From Gaiellasilicea sp963707575 (GTDB taxonomy: Bacteria; Actinomycetota; Thermoleophilia; Gaiellales; Gaiellaceae), in contig OY970171.1 of the NCBI GenBank assembly GCA_963707575.1, positions 1,860,001 through 1,924,000 on the forward strand: a DNA stretch of 64,000 nucleotides. The letters run 5' to 3'. The position numbers and the translations under genes were made by a program. Positions 23,507-32,612 of the stretch are shown here, one piece after another; the first letter of the stretch is position 1, and every line of letters begins with the position of its first letter. Under the pieces are notes generated by a model. That model was given only the letters and a program-made list of their open reading frames with translations, was not told the DNA's origin and did no database searches.

Positions 23507-25210
23507 CTAGCAGCCCTCCAGTGAGACGATGGAGAACGGCTCGAGCGAGACGGGGCTCGGCTCGTAGCCCTCGACGCAGGCCGCGAAGGCGAGCGCCGGC
23601 TCGGTGTGCACGTACGGAACGCCCGGAACGAAGTCGGCGATCATCTGGTTCGCCTCCTGGTACAGCGCGATCCGTGCGTCCTCGTCGGTCTCCGCCTCGG
23701 CAGCGTCGAGCTTGTCGAAGAGCTCCTGGTTCTCGAAGCCCCACGCCGGCTGCGGCGTCTGGAAGAACGTGCCGATGAAGTTGTCCGGATCGGCGTAGTC
23801 ACCGGTCCAGCCGAGCAGGTAGATCGGGCAGTTGCCCTCGTCGACCAGGCCCAGGTAGTCCGGGCTCCACGGTGCCGCCTTCGGCGTCACGTCGAAGCCG
23901 GCCGCGTTCATGCTGGCCGCGAATGCCTCGAAGTTGCGCGGAGGATCGGGCATGTACGGACGCGAGACGTCGGTCGGATAGCAGAAGGTGAGCTTGAGCG
24001 GCGTCTGCACGCCCGCCTGCTCGAGCAGGGCCTTCGACTTCTCCGGGTCGTACTCGTACTCCGTCACCTCGTCGGCGTAGCCGAACAGATCGGGTGGCAT
24101 GAACTGGTGCGCCACCACGCCGCGGCCCGCGTAGAAGTTGTCCACGACTTCCTGGCGGTTGAGAGCGTGCGCGATCGCCTGCCGCACCTCGAGCTTCTCG
24201 AGCGGTGCCGTCGCCTGGTTGATCCCGACATAGCCGACGTTGAACGCGGGCCGGTCGAGGATCTGCAGGTTCTCGTCACCTTCGATCGTCGGGATGTCCT
24301 GCGGCTCGACGAGGTCGTAGCCCTGGATCTCGCCAGCCTGCAGGGCCTGGAGCCGGGCTGCGTTGTCGGAGATCGGGCGGAAGATCAGCTCGTCGATCTT
24401 CGCCTTATCGCCCCAGTAGTCGTCGTAGCGTGTCATCACGAGGCGGTCGCCCCGCGTCCACGAGTCGAACTGGAACGGGCCGGTACCGACAGGATGCTCG
24501 GTGCCGTAGGTGCCCGTCGGGCGGAAGCCGGTCTCCTCGTCGACCGTGCCCTCGTCGGCGCCGAACTCCTCCAGCGCCTTCGGGCTCGCGATCGTGAAGT
24601 TCGTGAGCGCGAGCGCGCCCAGGAACGACGTCGAGGCCTTGGTCAGGTTGAGCACGACGGTGAACTCGTCCGTCGCCTCGCAGCTCTTGTAGAGGCTGTC
24701 CTCTGGGCTGCCTTCCTCGGGCTTGGCGAAGCCGCCGAACACCGTCTGCCAGTAGTACGAGGCACTCGGGTTCTGCAGCGGGCCTGAGAAGTTGTACCAG
24801 CGGTCGAAGTTGAAGCAGACCGCCTCGGCATTCAGAGGCTCGCCGTCATGGAACGTCACGCCCTCGCGGATCTTGAACGTCCACGCGAGGCCGTCGTCGC
24901 TGGCCTCCCAGCTCTCGGCAAGCGCAGGCTCGATCTCCGTGCCGCCGAGCGACAGCGTGACGAGCCCTTCGAACATCTGATCGATCGCACGTAGCGACTC
25001 GCCGTCGGAGACGAGCGCTCCGTCGAGAACGACCGGGTCGGCCGACGAGGCGAAGACGAGCGTCCCGCCCGAGGCCTCACCGCCATCGGTCTCCTCGGCG
25101 GTCGTGCCGCCCCCCGCTTCGTCGTCATCGTCGCCACCGCAGCCTGCCGCAGCCAGGGTCAGTACCCCGGCAACAAGCATGAGCAGCAGCCAGTGCCACT
25201 TCGTCCTCAA
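23507..25210 (-). CDS. Peptide ABC transporter substrate-binding lipoprotein
   Basis: 567 residues. The start is TTG 25210, supported by AAAGGAG 5 bases upstream. A lipoprotein signal ends at Cys24 (LAAAGC), followed by an Asp-rich and Gly/Thr-rich linker. The body is SBP_bac_5: WEASDDGLAWTFKIREGVTF, HDGEPLNAEAVCFNFDRW, and later QAIAHALNRQEVV. It captures peptide-like ligands outside the membrane and delivers them to the permeases encoded downstream. First gene of the five-gene operon. Confidence 0.93.
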   Translation of the reverse strand: MRTKWHWLLLMLVAGVLTLAAAGCGGDDDDEAGGGTTAEETDGGEASGGTLVFASSADPVVLDGALVSDGESLRAIDQMFEGLVTLSLGGTEIEPALAESWEASDDGLAWTFKIREGVTFHDGEPLNAEAVCFNFDRWYNFSGPLQNPSASYYWQTVFGGFAKPEEGSPEDSLYKSCEATDEFTVVLNLTKASTSFLGALALTNFTIASPKALEEFGADEGTVDEETGFRPTGTYGTEHPVGTGPFQFDSWTRGDRLVMTRYDDYWGDKAKIDELIFRPISDNAARLQALQAGEIQGYDLVEPQDIPTIEGDENLQILDRPAFNVGYVGINQATAPLEKLEVRQAIAHALNRQEVVDNFYAGRGVVAHQFMPPDLFGYADEVTEYEYDPEKSKALLEQAGVQTPLKLTFCYPTDVSRPYMPDPPRNFEAFAASMNAAGFDVTPKAAPWSPDYLGLVDEGNCPIYLLGWTGDYADPDNFIGTFFQTPQPAWGFENQELFDKLDAAEAETDEDARIALYQEANQMIADFVPGVPYVHTEPALAFAACVEGYEPSPVSLEPFSIVSLEGC

Positions 25211-25289
25211 CGTGTCTCCTTTCGCTGGTCCACCCCCGTGTTAAGGGGGAGTATCCGTGAGGTACACCGCTGTGCGCAACTTGGATGCA

Positions 25290-25318
25290 CGAAGGGCGCG
25301 TCGTGGACGCGCCCTTCG
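25290..25318. terminator. Strong hairpin between sigma-factor gene and peptide-transport operon
   Basis: cgaagggcgcgtc (25290-25302) and gacgcgcccttcg (25306-25318) form a perfect 13-base stem with a 3-base loop. It lies after the sigma-factor stop and upstream of the transporter operon. It lacks a U-run on the minus strand and has only ttgtctct on the plus strand, so it may work with Rho or protect the mRNA end. Confidence 0.5.
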
Positions 25319-25343
25319 TTGTCTCTCGTGGCGGTGGCTCGCT

Positions 25344-26438
25344 CTAGGCGGCGAGCGACGCGAGGTCGCGCAGCGCTGCGAGGCGCGAGAGCGCCTGACC
25401 CTCGAGCTGGCGCACCCGCTCGCGCGTCAGGTCGAGCTCGTGCCCGATCGCCTCGAGCGTCCAGGGCTCGCCCTCGAAACCGAAGCGCAGCTCCAAAATG
25501 CGGCGCTCGCGCTCGGGGAGTGCGTCCAGCGCGCGCCGGACACCCTGCTTGCGCAGAGACTCCTCGGCCTCGTCGAACGGATCGGCGGCCTCGCGGTCGG
25601 CGAACAGGTCCCCGAGCTCGCCCTCGTCGTCGGCGCCCACCGTCTGGTTCAGCGAGACGGATGCGTGCGCGGCGCCGAGCGCCTCCTCCACATGCTGGAG
25701 CGGCAGGCCGGTCGCCTCCGCGAGCTCCTCCTTCGTCGCCTCGCGGCCGAGCTCGATCTCGAGACGGCGTGCGGCGCGCGACAGCTTCTGCTGACGCTCG
25801 ACGACGTGGACGGGCACGCGGATCGTGCGCGCATGGTTTGCGACGGCGCGCTGCACCGACTGGCGGATCCACCAGGTGGCGTAGGTCGAGAACTTGAACC
25901 CACGGCGCCAGTCGAACTTCTCGACGGCGCGGTTGAGGCCGAGGGTGCCCTCCTGGATCAGGTCCAGGAACGGGACGCCGAGGCCGCGGTAGCCCTTCGC
26001 GATCGAGACGACGAGCCGGAGGTTCGACTCGATCATGCGGCGCTTGGCGATCAGGTCGCCGCGCTCGATCTGCTTGGCGAGCTGGACCTCTTCGGCCGCG
26101 TTCAGCAGCTTGTGGCGGCCGACGTCGGCCAGGAAGAGCTGGAGGCTGTCGGCGGCGCCGGTGGCGGCGGCGACGGGGGCGGGCTCCTTCTCGACTTCCT
26201 TCTCGGGCTGCTTCGCGGCGGTGTCGGACGGGGCGGCGCCCGCCTTGGGCGGCCCCACCTCGAGCCCGATCGTCTCGAGCTCGCGCGTCAGCCGCTCCTG
26301 CTCCTCGTCGTTCAGGTCGTGCTCGAGCACGAACGCCTCGAACTCCGTGGGGTCGATGAAGCCGCGCTCCTCAGAGCGCTCGACGAGCGTCTTCACCTGG
26401 TCGGACTCAAACAATTCGATCAGCTGGTTCTGCGTCAA
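25344..26438 (-). CDS. RNA polymerase primary-type sigma factor (RpoD/SigA family)
   Basis: 364 residues from TTG. Short acidic region 1.1-like N-terminus, Ala/Pro/Glu linker, region 1.2 (SLQLFLADVGRHKLLNAAEE), region 2 (NLRLVVSIAKGYRGLGVPFL, DLIQEGTLGLNRAVEKFDWR and FSTYATWWIRQSVQRAV), region 3, and region 4.2 (LEAIGHELDLTRERVRQLE). It recognises -10/-35 promoters. It is shorter than SigA of Mycobacterium or Streptomyces; it could be the principal sigma or a close group 2 paralogue. Transcribed away from topA, which is also on the minus strand upstream. Confidence 0.9.
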   Translation of the reverse strand: MTQNQLIELFESDQVKTLVERSEERGFIDPTEFEAFVLEHDLNDEEQERLTRELETIGLEVGPPKAGAAPSDTAAKQPEKEVEKEPAPVAAATGAADSLQLFLADVGRHKLLNAAEEVQLAKQIERGDLIAKRRMIESNLRLVVSIAKGYRGLGVPFLDLIQEGTLGLNRAVEKFDWRRGFKFSTYATWWIRQSVQRAVANHARTIRVPVHVVERQQKLSRAARRLEIELGREATKEELAEATGLPLQHVEEALGAAHASVSLNQTVGADDEGELGDLFADREAADPFDEAEESLRKQGVRRALDALPERERRILELRFGFEGEPWTLEAIGHELDLTRERVRQLEGQALSRLAALRDLASLAA

Positions 26439-26692
26439 GGAGAAACGTCAGTCCTTTCGGGTGCAGCTTCGCGGGAGAGCAACAAACTTACGCACCTTAT
26501 GAGCTATTTCCTGCTTTTGCCAGGGGAACCGACACCGGGTAGGTGTCACAAGCTCAAACGTGGAGGCCCTGCTCGGTATTCCGGTGACGCGGACTTCTGA
26601 TTGCGCTTACGAGGCTAGCGCGACGGCGTTCGCCCTCCAGAATCAGTACGCCGCCCGGCACCGAAAGTTTGCAGTTCCGTGTGAATTTAATG
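26439..26692. promoter_or_regulatory. Upstream region of the sigma-factor gene
   Basis: 254 bases without a convincing gene, more A/T-rich than its surroundings. On the minus strand it reads GGAAA-N19-GTTT (ending about 45 bases before the TTG), loosely like the actinobacterial SigH/SigR promoter GGAAT-N18-GTT. A gacacc-N5-ggtgtc inverted repeat (about 26532-26548) is also present. Promoters of the sigma gene are expected here, but no element is certain. Confidence 0.3.
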
Positions 26693-29278
26693 TTACGCCG
26701 CGGGCCGGCGGGCAGGGCGCTTGGCGGCGCGCTTGCGCTTCGGCGCGGGGCCCTTCGCTCGCCGCTCGGCCAGAAGCTCGATCGCCCGCTCGGTCGTCAG
26801 CGACTCGACGTCGTCGCCGCGGCGCAGGCTCGCGTTCGTCTCGCCGTCGGTGACGTATGGGCCGAAACGGCCCTCTTTCAGCACGATCGGCTTGCCGGTG
26901 ACCGGGTCAGGCCCGAGCTCCTTCAGCGGCGGCTTGGCCGCTCCGCGGCCGCGCCGCTCCTTCGGCTGGGCGAGCAGGGCGAGCGCGTCGTCGAGCGAGA
27001 TCGTGAAGAGCTGCTCCTCGCTCTCGAGCGAGCGGGAGTCCGTCCCCTTCTTCACGAAGGGGCCGTAGCGGCCGTTCTGTGCCGTCACCTCGGCGCCGTC
27101 GGCCGGGTCGGCGCCCAGCGTGCGCGGCAGCGTCAGCAGGCGCACGGCGTCCTCGAGGGTGACGGAGTCGGGCGACATGGACGCGAAGAGCGACGCCGAG
27201 CGCGGCTTCTCGTCCAATCCCTCGGGCACCGCCTCGCTCACGTACGGCCCGTAGCGGCCGTTGCGGACCGAGACCTCGCGACCGGTGTCGGGATGCGTGC
27301 CGAGGGGGCGGTCGCCGGCCGGCGCCGCGAGCAGCTCCTCCGCCTTCTCGAGCGTGAGCTCGTCGGGTGCCAGGTCCTCCGGGACGCTCGCCCGCTCCTC
27401 GCCCCGCTCGACATACGGCCCGTAGCGGCCGACGCGGAGCACGATGCCGTCGCCGATCGGCAGCGAGTTGATCGCGCGCGCGTCGATCTCGTCCAGGTGC
27501 GACACGAGCTCCTTCAGCCCGCCGTCGCCCTCCGAGCCGTAGTAGAAGGCATGCAGCCAGGCGAGCCGCTGCTCGTCGCCGGCGGCGATCCGGTCGAGAT
27601 CGTCCTCCATCCGGGCCGTGAAGCTGTAGTCGACGAGCTGGGTGAAGTGCTGCTCGAGCAGCGTCACGACCGCGAAGGCGAGGAACGAGGGAACGAGCGC
27701 CGTCCCGCGCTTGAAGACGTAGCCGCGGTCGAGGATCGTGCCCATGATCGACGCGTAGGTCGACGGGCGGCCGATTCCGCGCTCCTCGAGCGCCTGCACG
27801 AGGCTCGCCTCGGTGTAGCGCGACGGCGGCGTGGTGGCGTGTCCCTCGGGCTCGAGCTCGACCGCCTGCACCTCGTCCCCGACGGCGAGGTGTGGCAGCG
27901 GGCGCTCCTCCTCCTTCTGCGTGCCCGCGTCCTCGTCGGTGCTCTCCTCGTAGGCGGCGAGGAAGCCGCGGAAGGTGATCACCGTGCCGGAAGCGGAGAA
28001 CTCGGCATCGCGGCCACCGGTGGACGTCGCTCCGAGCCGCAGCGAGACGGTGAGCCCTCGCGCGTCCTCCATCTGCGACGCGAGCGTGCGCTTCCAGATC
28101 AGCTCGTACAGCGCCAGCTCGTCGCGGTTCAGCTCGCGCTCGACCTGCTTGGGCGTCCGGAACGCGTCGCCTGCCGGCCGGATCGCCTCGTGCGCCTCCT
28201 GCGCGTTTTTCACCTTGCGCGTGTACTGGCGCGGGCGCTCCGGGATCGACTCGGCGCCGTACAGCTCGACCGCCTGCTTGCGCGCCGCCACGAGCGCCGA
28301 CTCGGACAGGGTCGTCGAGTCGGTGCGCATGTAGGTGATGTAGCCGTTCTCGTACAGGCGCTGGGCGACCCGCATCGTCGTCTGCGCCGTGTAGCGCAGC
28401 TTTCGGCTCGCCTCCTGCTGCAGCGTCGAGGTCATGAACGGCGCCGCCGGCCGGCGCGTGTACGGCTTCTCGTCGGATGAGCGGACGGCGAAGGTGGCTC
28501 CTTCGAGCTGCGCCGCGAGCTCCCGAGCCTCGGTCTCGTCGAGGCGGGCGAGATCGGCCGTTTTCAGCGTCCCGTCCTGCGCGAAGTCGCGCCCCTGCGC
28601 CACGCGCTTGCCGTCGACGGCTGCGAGGCGGGCGCCGAACTTGCCCGGGTCGAAGACCGCCTGGATGTCCCAATAGCCGGCCGAGACGAAGGCGCGCCGC
28701 TCGCGCTCGCGCTCGACGACGAGCCGCACCGCAACCGACTGCACGCGGCCGGCCGAGAGGCCCTGCATGACCTTCTTCCAGAGCACGGGCGAGACCTCGT
28801 AGCCGTAGAGGCGATCGAGGATCCGGCGCGTCTCCTGGGCGTCGACCAGGCGCTGGTCGACGTCGCGCGTCTCGCCGAGCGCGCGCTGGATCGCGTCCTT
28901 GGTGATCTCGTGGAAGACCATCCGGCGGACCGGCACCTTCGGCTTCAGCTCCTGCAGCAGGTGCCAGGCGATCGCCTCGCCCTCGCGGTCTTCGTCCGTC
29001 GCGAGCAGGAGCTCGTCCGAGCCCTTGAGCAGCTTCTTCAGCTCGTTGACCTTGGCCTTCTTGTCGGCGTCGACGACGTAGAGCGGCTCGAAGTCGTCCT
29101 CGATCGCGACCCCCATCGTCCCGTACTTGGCGCGCTGCTCCTTCGGCACGTCCGAGGCGCGGTTCGGGAGGTCGCGAATGTGCCCGATCGAGGACTCGAC
29201 CACGAAATCGGGACCGAGGTAGCCCGCGATTGTCTTCGCTTTCGCGGGGCTCTCGACGATCACCAGCTTCTTCGCCAT
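26693..29278 (-). CDS. topA: DNA topoisomerase I (type IA)
   Basis: 861 residues from ATG 29278. TOPRIM domain with KKLVIVESPAKAKTIAGYL and TDEDREGEAIAWHL, LSAGRVQSVAVRL, and the catalytic Tyr316 in YITYMRTDS. The C-terminal part carries four Topoisom_C repeat units marked by GRYGPYV/GRYGPFV/GRFGPYV and ends in a Lys/Arg/Ala/Pro-rich tail. No zinc-cysteine clusters, as in mycobacterial and Streptomyces TopA. It relaxes negative supercoils. No gene overlaps its start; a divergent hydrolase starts 66 bases away. Confidence 0.96.
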   Translation of the reverse strand: MAKKLVIVESPAKAKTIAGYLGPDFVVESSIGHIRDLPNRASDVPKEQRAKYGTMGVAIEDDFEPLYVVDADKKAKVNELKKLLKGSDELLLATDEDREGEAIAWHLLQELKPKVPVRRMVFHEITKDAIQRALGETRDVDQRLVDAQETRRILDRLYGYEVSPVLWKKVMQGLSAGRVQSVAVRLVVERERERRAFVSAGYWDIQAVFDPGKFGARLAAVDGKRVAQGRDFAQDGTLKTADLARLDETEARELAAQLEGATFAVRSSDEKPYTRRPAAPFMTSTLQQEASRKLRYTAQTTMRVAQRLYENGYITYMRTDSTTLSESALVAARKQAVELYGAESIPERPRQYTRKVKNAQEAHEAIRPAGDAFRTPKQVERELNRDELALYELIWKRTLASQMEDARGLTVSLRLGATSTGGRDAEFSASGTVITFRGFLAAYEESTDEDAGTQKEEERPLPHLAVGDEVQAVELEPEGHATTPPSRYTEASLVQALEERGIGRPSTYASIMGTILDRGYVFKRGTALVPSFLAFAVVTLLEQHFTQLVDYSFTARMEDDLDRIAAGDEQRLAWLHAFYYGSEGDGGLKELVSHLDEIDARAINSLPIGDGIVLRVGRYGPYVERGEERASVPEDLAPDELTLEKAEELLAAPAGDRPLGTHPDTGREVSVRNGRYGPYVSEAVPEGLDEKPRSASLFASMSPDSVTLEDAVRLLTLPRTLGADPADGAEVTAQNGRYGPFVKKGTDSRSLESEEQLFTISLDDALALLAQPKERRGRGAAKPPLKELGPDPVTGKPIVLKEGRFGPYVTDGETNASLRRGDDVESLTTERAIELLAERRAKGPAPKRKRAAKRPARRPAA

Positions 29279-29344
29279 GGCGCGGGACACCTTAGCGACG
29301 GGGTTGGTCGCCGCTGCGCTCCCGGCCCCGGCTAGGGTCTCCAC

Positions 29345-30232
29345 ATGGCGGTGCGCCAGAGCACGATCGAGACCGCCGGCGGCCGCTACCTCACCGTGTA
29401 CGACGCTGGCGACCCGTCGGGAGCGCCGATTCTCTTCCACCACGGGACGCCCTCGAGCGGGGCGCCCTACGAGCCGCACGTGCGGCTGGCGGAGCGGGAG
29501 GGCGTGCGGCTCGTCTCGTACGACCGGGCCGGCTACGGCGACTCCTCGCGCCACTCCGGCCGCACGATCGGCGACGTCGCCGGCGACGTCGCGCGGATCG
29601 CCGACGAGCTCGGTCTGGAGAAATTCGCGACCTGGGGGCTGTCGGGAGGCGGGCCTCACGCGCTCGCGTGCGCAGCCCTCATGCCGAGACGCGTGCGCGC
29701 GGTCGCTTCGGTCGCAGGAGTGGCGCCGTACGGCTCCGACGGCTTCGACTGGGTCGCCGGCATGGGCGAGGGGAACGTCGCGGAGTTCGGGGCCGCGCTC
29801 GCGGGCGAAGAGACGCTGAGGCCGGCGCTCGAGGCGGAGGCCGCAGGGAGTGTCGGAATGACCGGCGCGCAGTATGTGGAGGCGCTGCGCACCGTGCTCT
29901 CGGCGCCCGACGCTGCGGTGCTGGAGGAGACCGATCTCGGCGACTACTTCGCCGAGGGGTTCGGCCGCTCGCTCGCCAGCGGCGTGAACGGCTGGCTCGA
30001 CGACGACCTGGCCTTCGTGCGGCCGTGGGGCTTCCAGCCGGCAGACATCGCGCCGCCCGTGCTCGTCGTCCAGGGCGCTCAGGACCTGATGGTGCCACCC
30101 ACGCACGGTGCGTGGCTGGCCGCCGCCATCCCGGACGCGGAGTCGTGGTTCTCCGAGGACGAGGGACACCTCACGTTGTTCACGGCGCGCTCCGTCGAGC
30201 GGATCCACGACTGGCTGCTCGAGCGGCTGTGA
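29345..30232 (+). CDS. Alpha/beta hydrolase
   Basis: 295 residues. Oxyanion motif FHHGTPSSG, nucleophile elbow WGLSGGGPHAL (Ser), acid in VQGAQDLMVP and catalytic His in DEGHLTL. No signal peptide. The substrate cannot be inferred. Its TGA overlaps the GTG of the acyltransferase gene, forming a three-gene overlapping run with the exonuclease. Confidence 0.9.
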   Translation: MAVRQSTIETAGGRYLTVYDAGDPSGAPILFHHGTPSSGAPYEPHVRLAEREGVRLVSYDRAGYGDSSRHSGRTIGDVAGDVARIADELGLEKFATWGLSGGGPHALACAALMPRRVRAVASVAGVAPYGSDGFDWVAGMGEGNVAEFGAALAGEETLRPALEAEAAGSVGMTGAQYVEALRTVLSAPDAAVLEETDLGDYFAEGFGRSLASGVNGWLDDDLAFVRPWGFQPADIAPPVLVVQGAQDLMVPPTHGAWLAAAIPDAESWFSEDEGHLTLFTARSVERIHDWLLERL

Positions 30233-30849
30233 ACGCGTCGCCGCCCCGGCCGAGCGCCGTCTACATGCTCGTGGCGCTGCTCAGCTGGCCGCTCCTCTAC
30301 GGGCTCTTCCGGCTCCGCGCCCGTGGGCGCGAGCACATCCCCGACGGCGGCTTCGTGCTGGCCGCCAACCACAACTCGAACTTCGACCCGTGGCCGCTCG
30401 GGCTGCCGCTCTGGCCGCGGCGCTACCTCCGCTTCATGGCCAAGTCCGAGCTCTTCTGGACGCCGTTCAAGCAGTTCGCGACGGCGGCCGGGGCGTTTCC
30501 GGTGCGGCGCGGCCAGGCCGACACGGAGGCGCTGGAGACGGCGACGCAGCTCTGCCGCGAGGGCCACATCGTGGTCATGTTCCCCGAGGGGACGCGACGG
30601 AAGAAGGGCCTGCGAAAGCGCCGCGAGGCCCGGGCCCACACCGGCGCAGCGCGGATCGCGCTCGACGCGGAAGTCCCGCTCGTCCCGGCCGGGATCGTCG
30701 GCACCGACCGGCTCGGCCGGCTGGGGCAGCTCCGCGTGGCCTACGGCCCTGCGATCCCGCTCGACGATCTCGCCGGGACCGACGACGCGGCGCAGATCGC
30801 CACCGAGAGGCTGATGGCGGCGATCGCCGAGCTGGAGGCGTCCGCGTGA
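30229..30849 (+). CDS. 1-acyl-sn-glycerol-3-phosphate acyltransferase family (PlsC-like)
   Basis: 206 residues from a GTG overlapping the hydrolase stop. One N-terminal hydrophobic helix (AVYMLVALLSWPLLYGLF), then the acyltransferase motifs NHNSNFD (H-x4-D), FPVRRGQADTEAL and FPEGTRRKKG. It transfers acyl chains to a glycerophosphate acceptor or a related lipid at the membrane. TGA overlaps the next GTG by 4 bases. Confidence 0.88.
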   Translation: MNASPPRPSAVYMLVALLSWPLLYGLFRLRARGREHIPDGGFVLAANHNSNFDPWPLGLPLWPRRYLRFMAKSELFWTPFKQFATAAGAFPVRRGQADTEALETATQLCREGHIVVMFPEGTRRKKGLRKRREARAHTGAARIALDAEVPLVPAGIVGTDRLGRLGQLRVAYGPAIPLDDLAGTDDAAQIATERLMAAIAELEASA

Positions 30850-31691
30850 GCCGGCCGCTCCTCGTCGTCGACGGCGACTCGTTCGCGCACCGCTCCTACC
30901 ACGCGCTGCCGAAGTCGATCCGCCGCGCGGACGGCGGGCCGGCCGGGCTGCTCACCGGTGTCGGCAACCTGCTCGTGCGCCTGTGGGAGGAGGAGGCCCC
31001 GCGCGCCGTCGTCGTCTGCTGGGACACGCTCACGGTGCCCACGTATCGCCACATCGAGCTGCCCGCCTACCAGGGCGGCCGTGTGTTCGACCAGGACCTG
31101 CTGGAACAGCTCGACCTGGCTCCGGAGCTCGTCGCCGCGCTCGGCTTCGCCGTCGCGAAGGGCGACGGCTACGAGGCGGACGACTTCGTCGCGGCGTCGG
31201 TCGCGCACGAGGAGGCACGCGGCGGCCACGCGCTTGTCGCGAGCGGAGACCGCGACATGTTCCAGCTCGTCAGTGAGCGCACGACCGTGCTCCAGCCCCA
31301 GCGCGGCGGCGGGGCGCTCACCCGCATCGGGCCGGCCGAGGTGCGTGAGCGCTACGGCGTCGAGCCGGCCCAGGTGCCCGACTTCATCGCGCTCCGCGGC
31401 GATCCCTCGGACAAGATCCCCGGCGCCCGCGGCGTGGGCGAGAAGACCGCCGCGGAGGTGCTGCGGCAGCACGGCAGCCTCGAGGACGCGCTCGCAGCCG
31501 GGCGGTTCGCCGCAGAGGCCGATGCGCTGCGCCTGTATTTGCATGTGGCCACGATGGATGCCTCGGCGCCGCTACCGCCGCTGGACGATCAGGAGCCGAC
31601 CTGGGGTCGCGGCGCCGCGCTCGCCGACGAATGGGGGTTGGGCCGGCTCGCGGGGCGGCTGAAGGAGCTGGAGACGGCATCGAGCTCCTGA
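30846..31691 (+). CDS. 5'-3' exonuclease (PolI N-terminal/FEN family)
   Basis: 281 residues from GTG. Metal-binding acidic residues are in LLVVDGDSFAHRSYHAL, GDGYEADDFVAA and VASGDRDMFQLV; the H3TH region is FIALRGDPSDKIPGARGVGEKTAAEVL. Matches stand-alone bacterial Exo domains without polymerase. Likely removes RNA primers or flaps. It may duplicate the function of the polA N-terminal domain encoded elsewhere. Confidence 0.9.
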   Translation: MSRPLLVVDGDSFAHRSYHALPKSIRRADGGPAGLLTGVGNLLVRLWEEEAPRAVVVCWDTLTVPTYRHIELPAYQGGRVFDQDLLEQLDLAPELVAALGFAVAKGDGYEADDFVAASVAHEEARGGHALVASGDRDMFQLVSERTTVLQPQRGGGALTRIGPAEVRERYGVEPAQVPDFIALRGDPSDKIPGARGVGEKTAAEVLRQHGSLEDALAAGRFAAEADALRLYLHVATMDASAPLPPLDDQEPTWGRGAALADEWGLGRLAGRLKELETASSS

Positions 31692-32518
31692 CCAACCCCG
31701 CACTCGCACGCCTGCATCCGACGGGCTCGCATCCGGAGCGGCAGGAGCGGCTCGCCGTCCTCGAAGGCACCACCGTGGAGCGCCGGGTGACGGAGGAGCA
31801 GGTCGCCCGCGTCCACACGACACAGCTTGTGGACGTGCTGCGCGCGATCGACGGCCCGACGCTGCTCGAGGCCGACACGGTCGTCTCGGAGACGTCGTAC
31901 GACGCCGCGCTTCTCGCCGCCGGCGTCGCGCTCGAGGCGGTCGATCGCGGCGGGTTCGCGCTCGTTCGGCCGCCGGGGCACCACGCGCTTTCCGACCGCG
32001 CGATGGGCTTCTGCCTCCTCAACAACGTTGCGCTCGCCGCCCGCTACGCCCAGGCGGAGCTCGGCCTGACGCGGGTGGCGATCGTCGACTTCGACGTTCA
32101 CCACGGGAACGGCACGGAGGCGATCTTCCTCGGCGACGACTCCGTGCTCTTCTGCTCGCTGCACGAGTGGCCGTTCTACCCCGGCACGGGCGGCCCCGGG
32201 ACGGGTGACGAGGCGACGCTGAACGTGCCGCTTCCCGCCGGAACCGAGGACGCCGAGTTCCTCGCCGCCTTCGACGAGCTCGTCGAGCCCGCCGTGCGGT
32301 CGTTCGAGCCCGAGCTCGTGCTCGTCTCCGCGGGCTTCGACGCCCACCTCGAGGACCCGCTCGGCGGGCTCGCGCTCAGCGACAGCTGCTTCCGAGAGCT
32401 CGGGGCGCGCTGCGCCGCGCTTGCCCCGCGGCTCGCCGCGGTGCTCGAAGGGGGCTACAACCTCGCCACGCTGCCACGGCTCGTGGCCAGCGCGCACGCG
32501 GGCTTTACGGCGGGCTAG
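31631..32518 (+). CDS. Histone-deacetylase-family (acetoin utilisation/AcuC-like) hydrolase
   Basis: Up to 295 residues from ATG 31631, which overlaps the exonuclease by 61 bases. Homology starts only at ELLTNPALARLHPTGSHPER, about 20 residues in, where an ATC codon with GGAG 5 bases upstream stands. The real start is uncertain. Zinc-site motifs are VRPPGHHAL, IVDFDVHHGNGTEAIF and VSAGFDAH; EGGYN closes the domain. The family deacetylates acetyl-lysine, acetylpolyamines or similar substrates. Shorter than most members, with a compact segment between residues 45 and 65. Confidence 0.88.
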   Translation: MGVGPARGAAEGAGDGIELLTNPALARLHPTGSHPERQERLAVLEGTTVERRVTEEQVARVHTTQLVDVLRAIDGPTLLEADTVVSETSYDAALLAAGVALEAVDRGGFALVRPPGHHALSDRAMGFCLLNNVALAARYAQAELGLTRVAIVDFDVHHGNGTEAIFLGDDSVLFCSLHEWPFYPGTGGPGTGDEATLNVPLPAGTEDAEFLAAFDELVEPAVRSFEPELVLVSAGFDAHLEDPLGGLALSDSCFRELGARCAALAPRLAAVLEGGYNLATLPRLVASAHAGFTAG

Positions 32519-32527
32519 GCGTCAGAG

Positions 32528-32556
32528 CTGAAGGGGCCGCGAAGCGGCCCCTTCAG
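32528..32556. terminator. Perfect 13-bp hairpin after the deacetylase-family gene
   Basis: ctgaaggggccgc (32528-32540) and gcggccccttcag (32544-32556) with loop gaa. It starts 10 bases after the stop. No U-tract follows on either strand, so it may act with Rho or as an mRNA 3' stabiliser for the convergent units. Confidence 0.55.
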
Positions 32557-32568
32557 GGATCTTCGCGC

Positions 32569-32598
32569 GATGAGTATCCGCTTTCGCGGATGCTCATC
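32569..32598 (+). terminator. Second hairpin between convergent genes
   Basis: gatgagtatccgc (32569-32581) pairs with gcggatgctcatc (32586-32598) through a tttc loop; one pair is G-U on the plus strand but A-C on the minus strand. The structure is therefore better for plus-strand RNA, that is, downstream of the deacetylase gene. Outer gcgc bases can extend it. No clear U-run. Confidence 0.45.
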
Positions 32599-32612
32599 TT
32601 GCGCCGGCTAGT

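Noticed and set aside
25290..25318. Hairpin as a classical intrinsic terminator of the sigma-factor gene
   Set aside because: No U-run follows on the minus strand; kept only as a hairpin of uncertain role.
26669..28480. 603-codon plus-strand frame opposite topA
   Set aside because: Antisense of an unmistakable topoisomerase I; product rich in Arg, Leu and Val with no domain.
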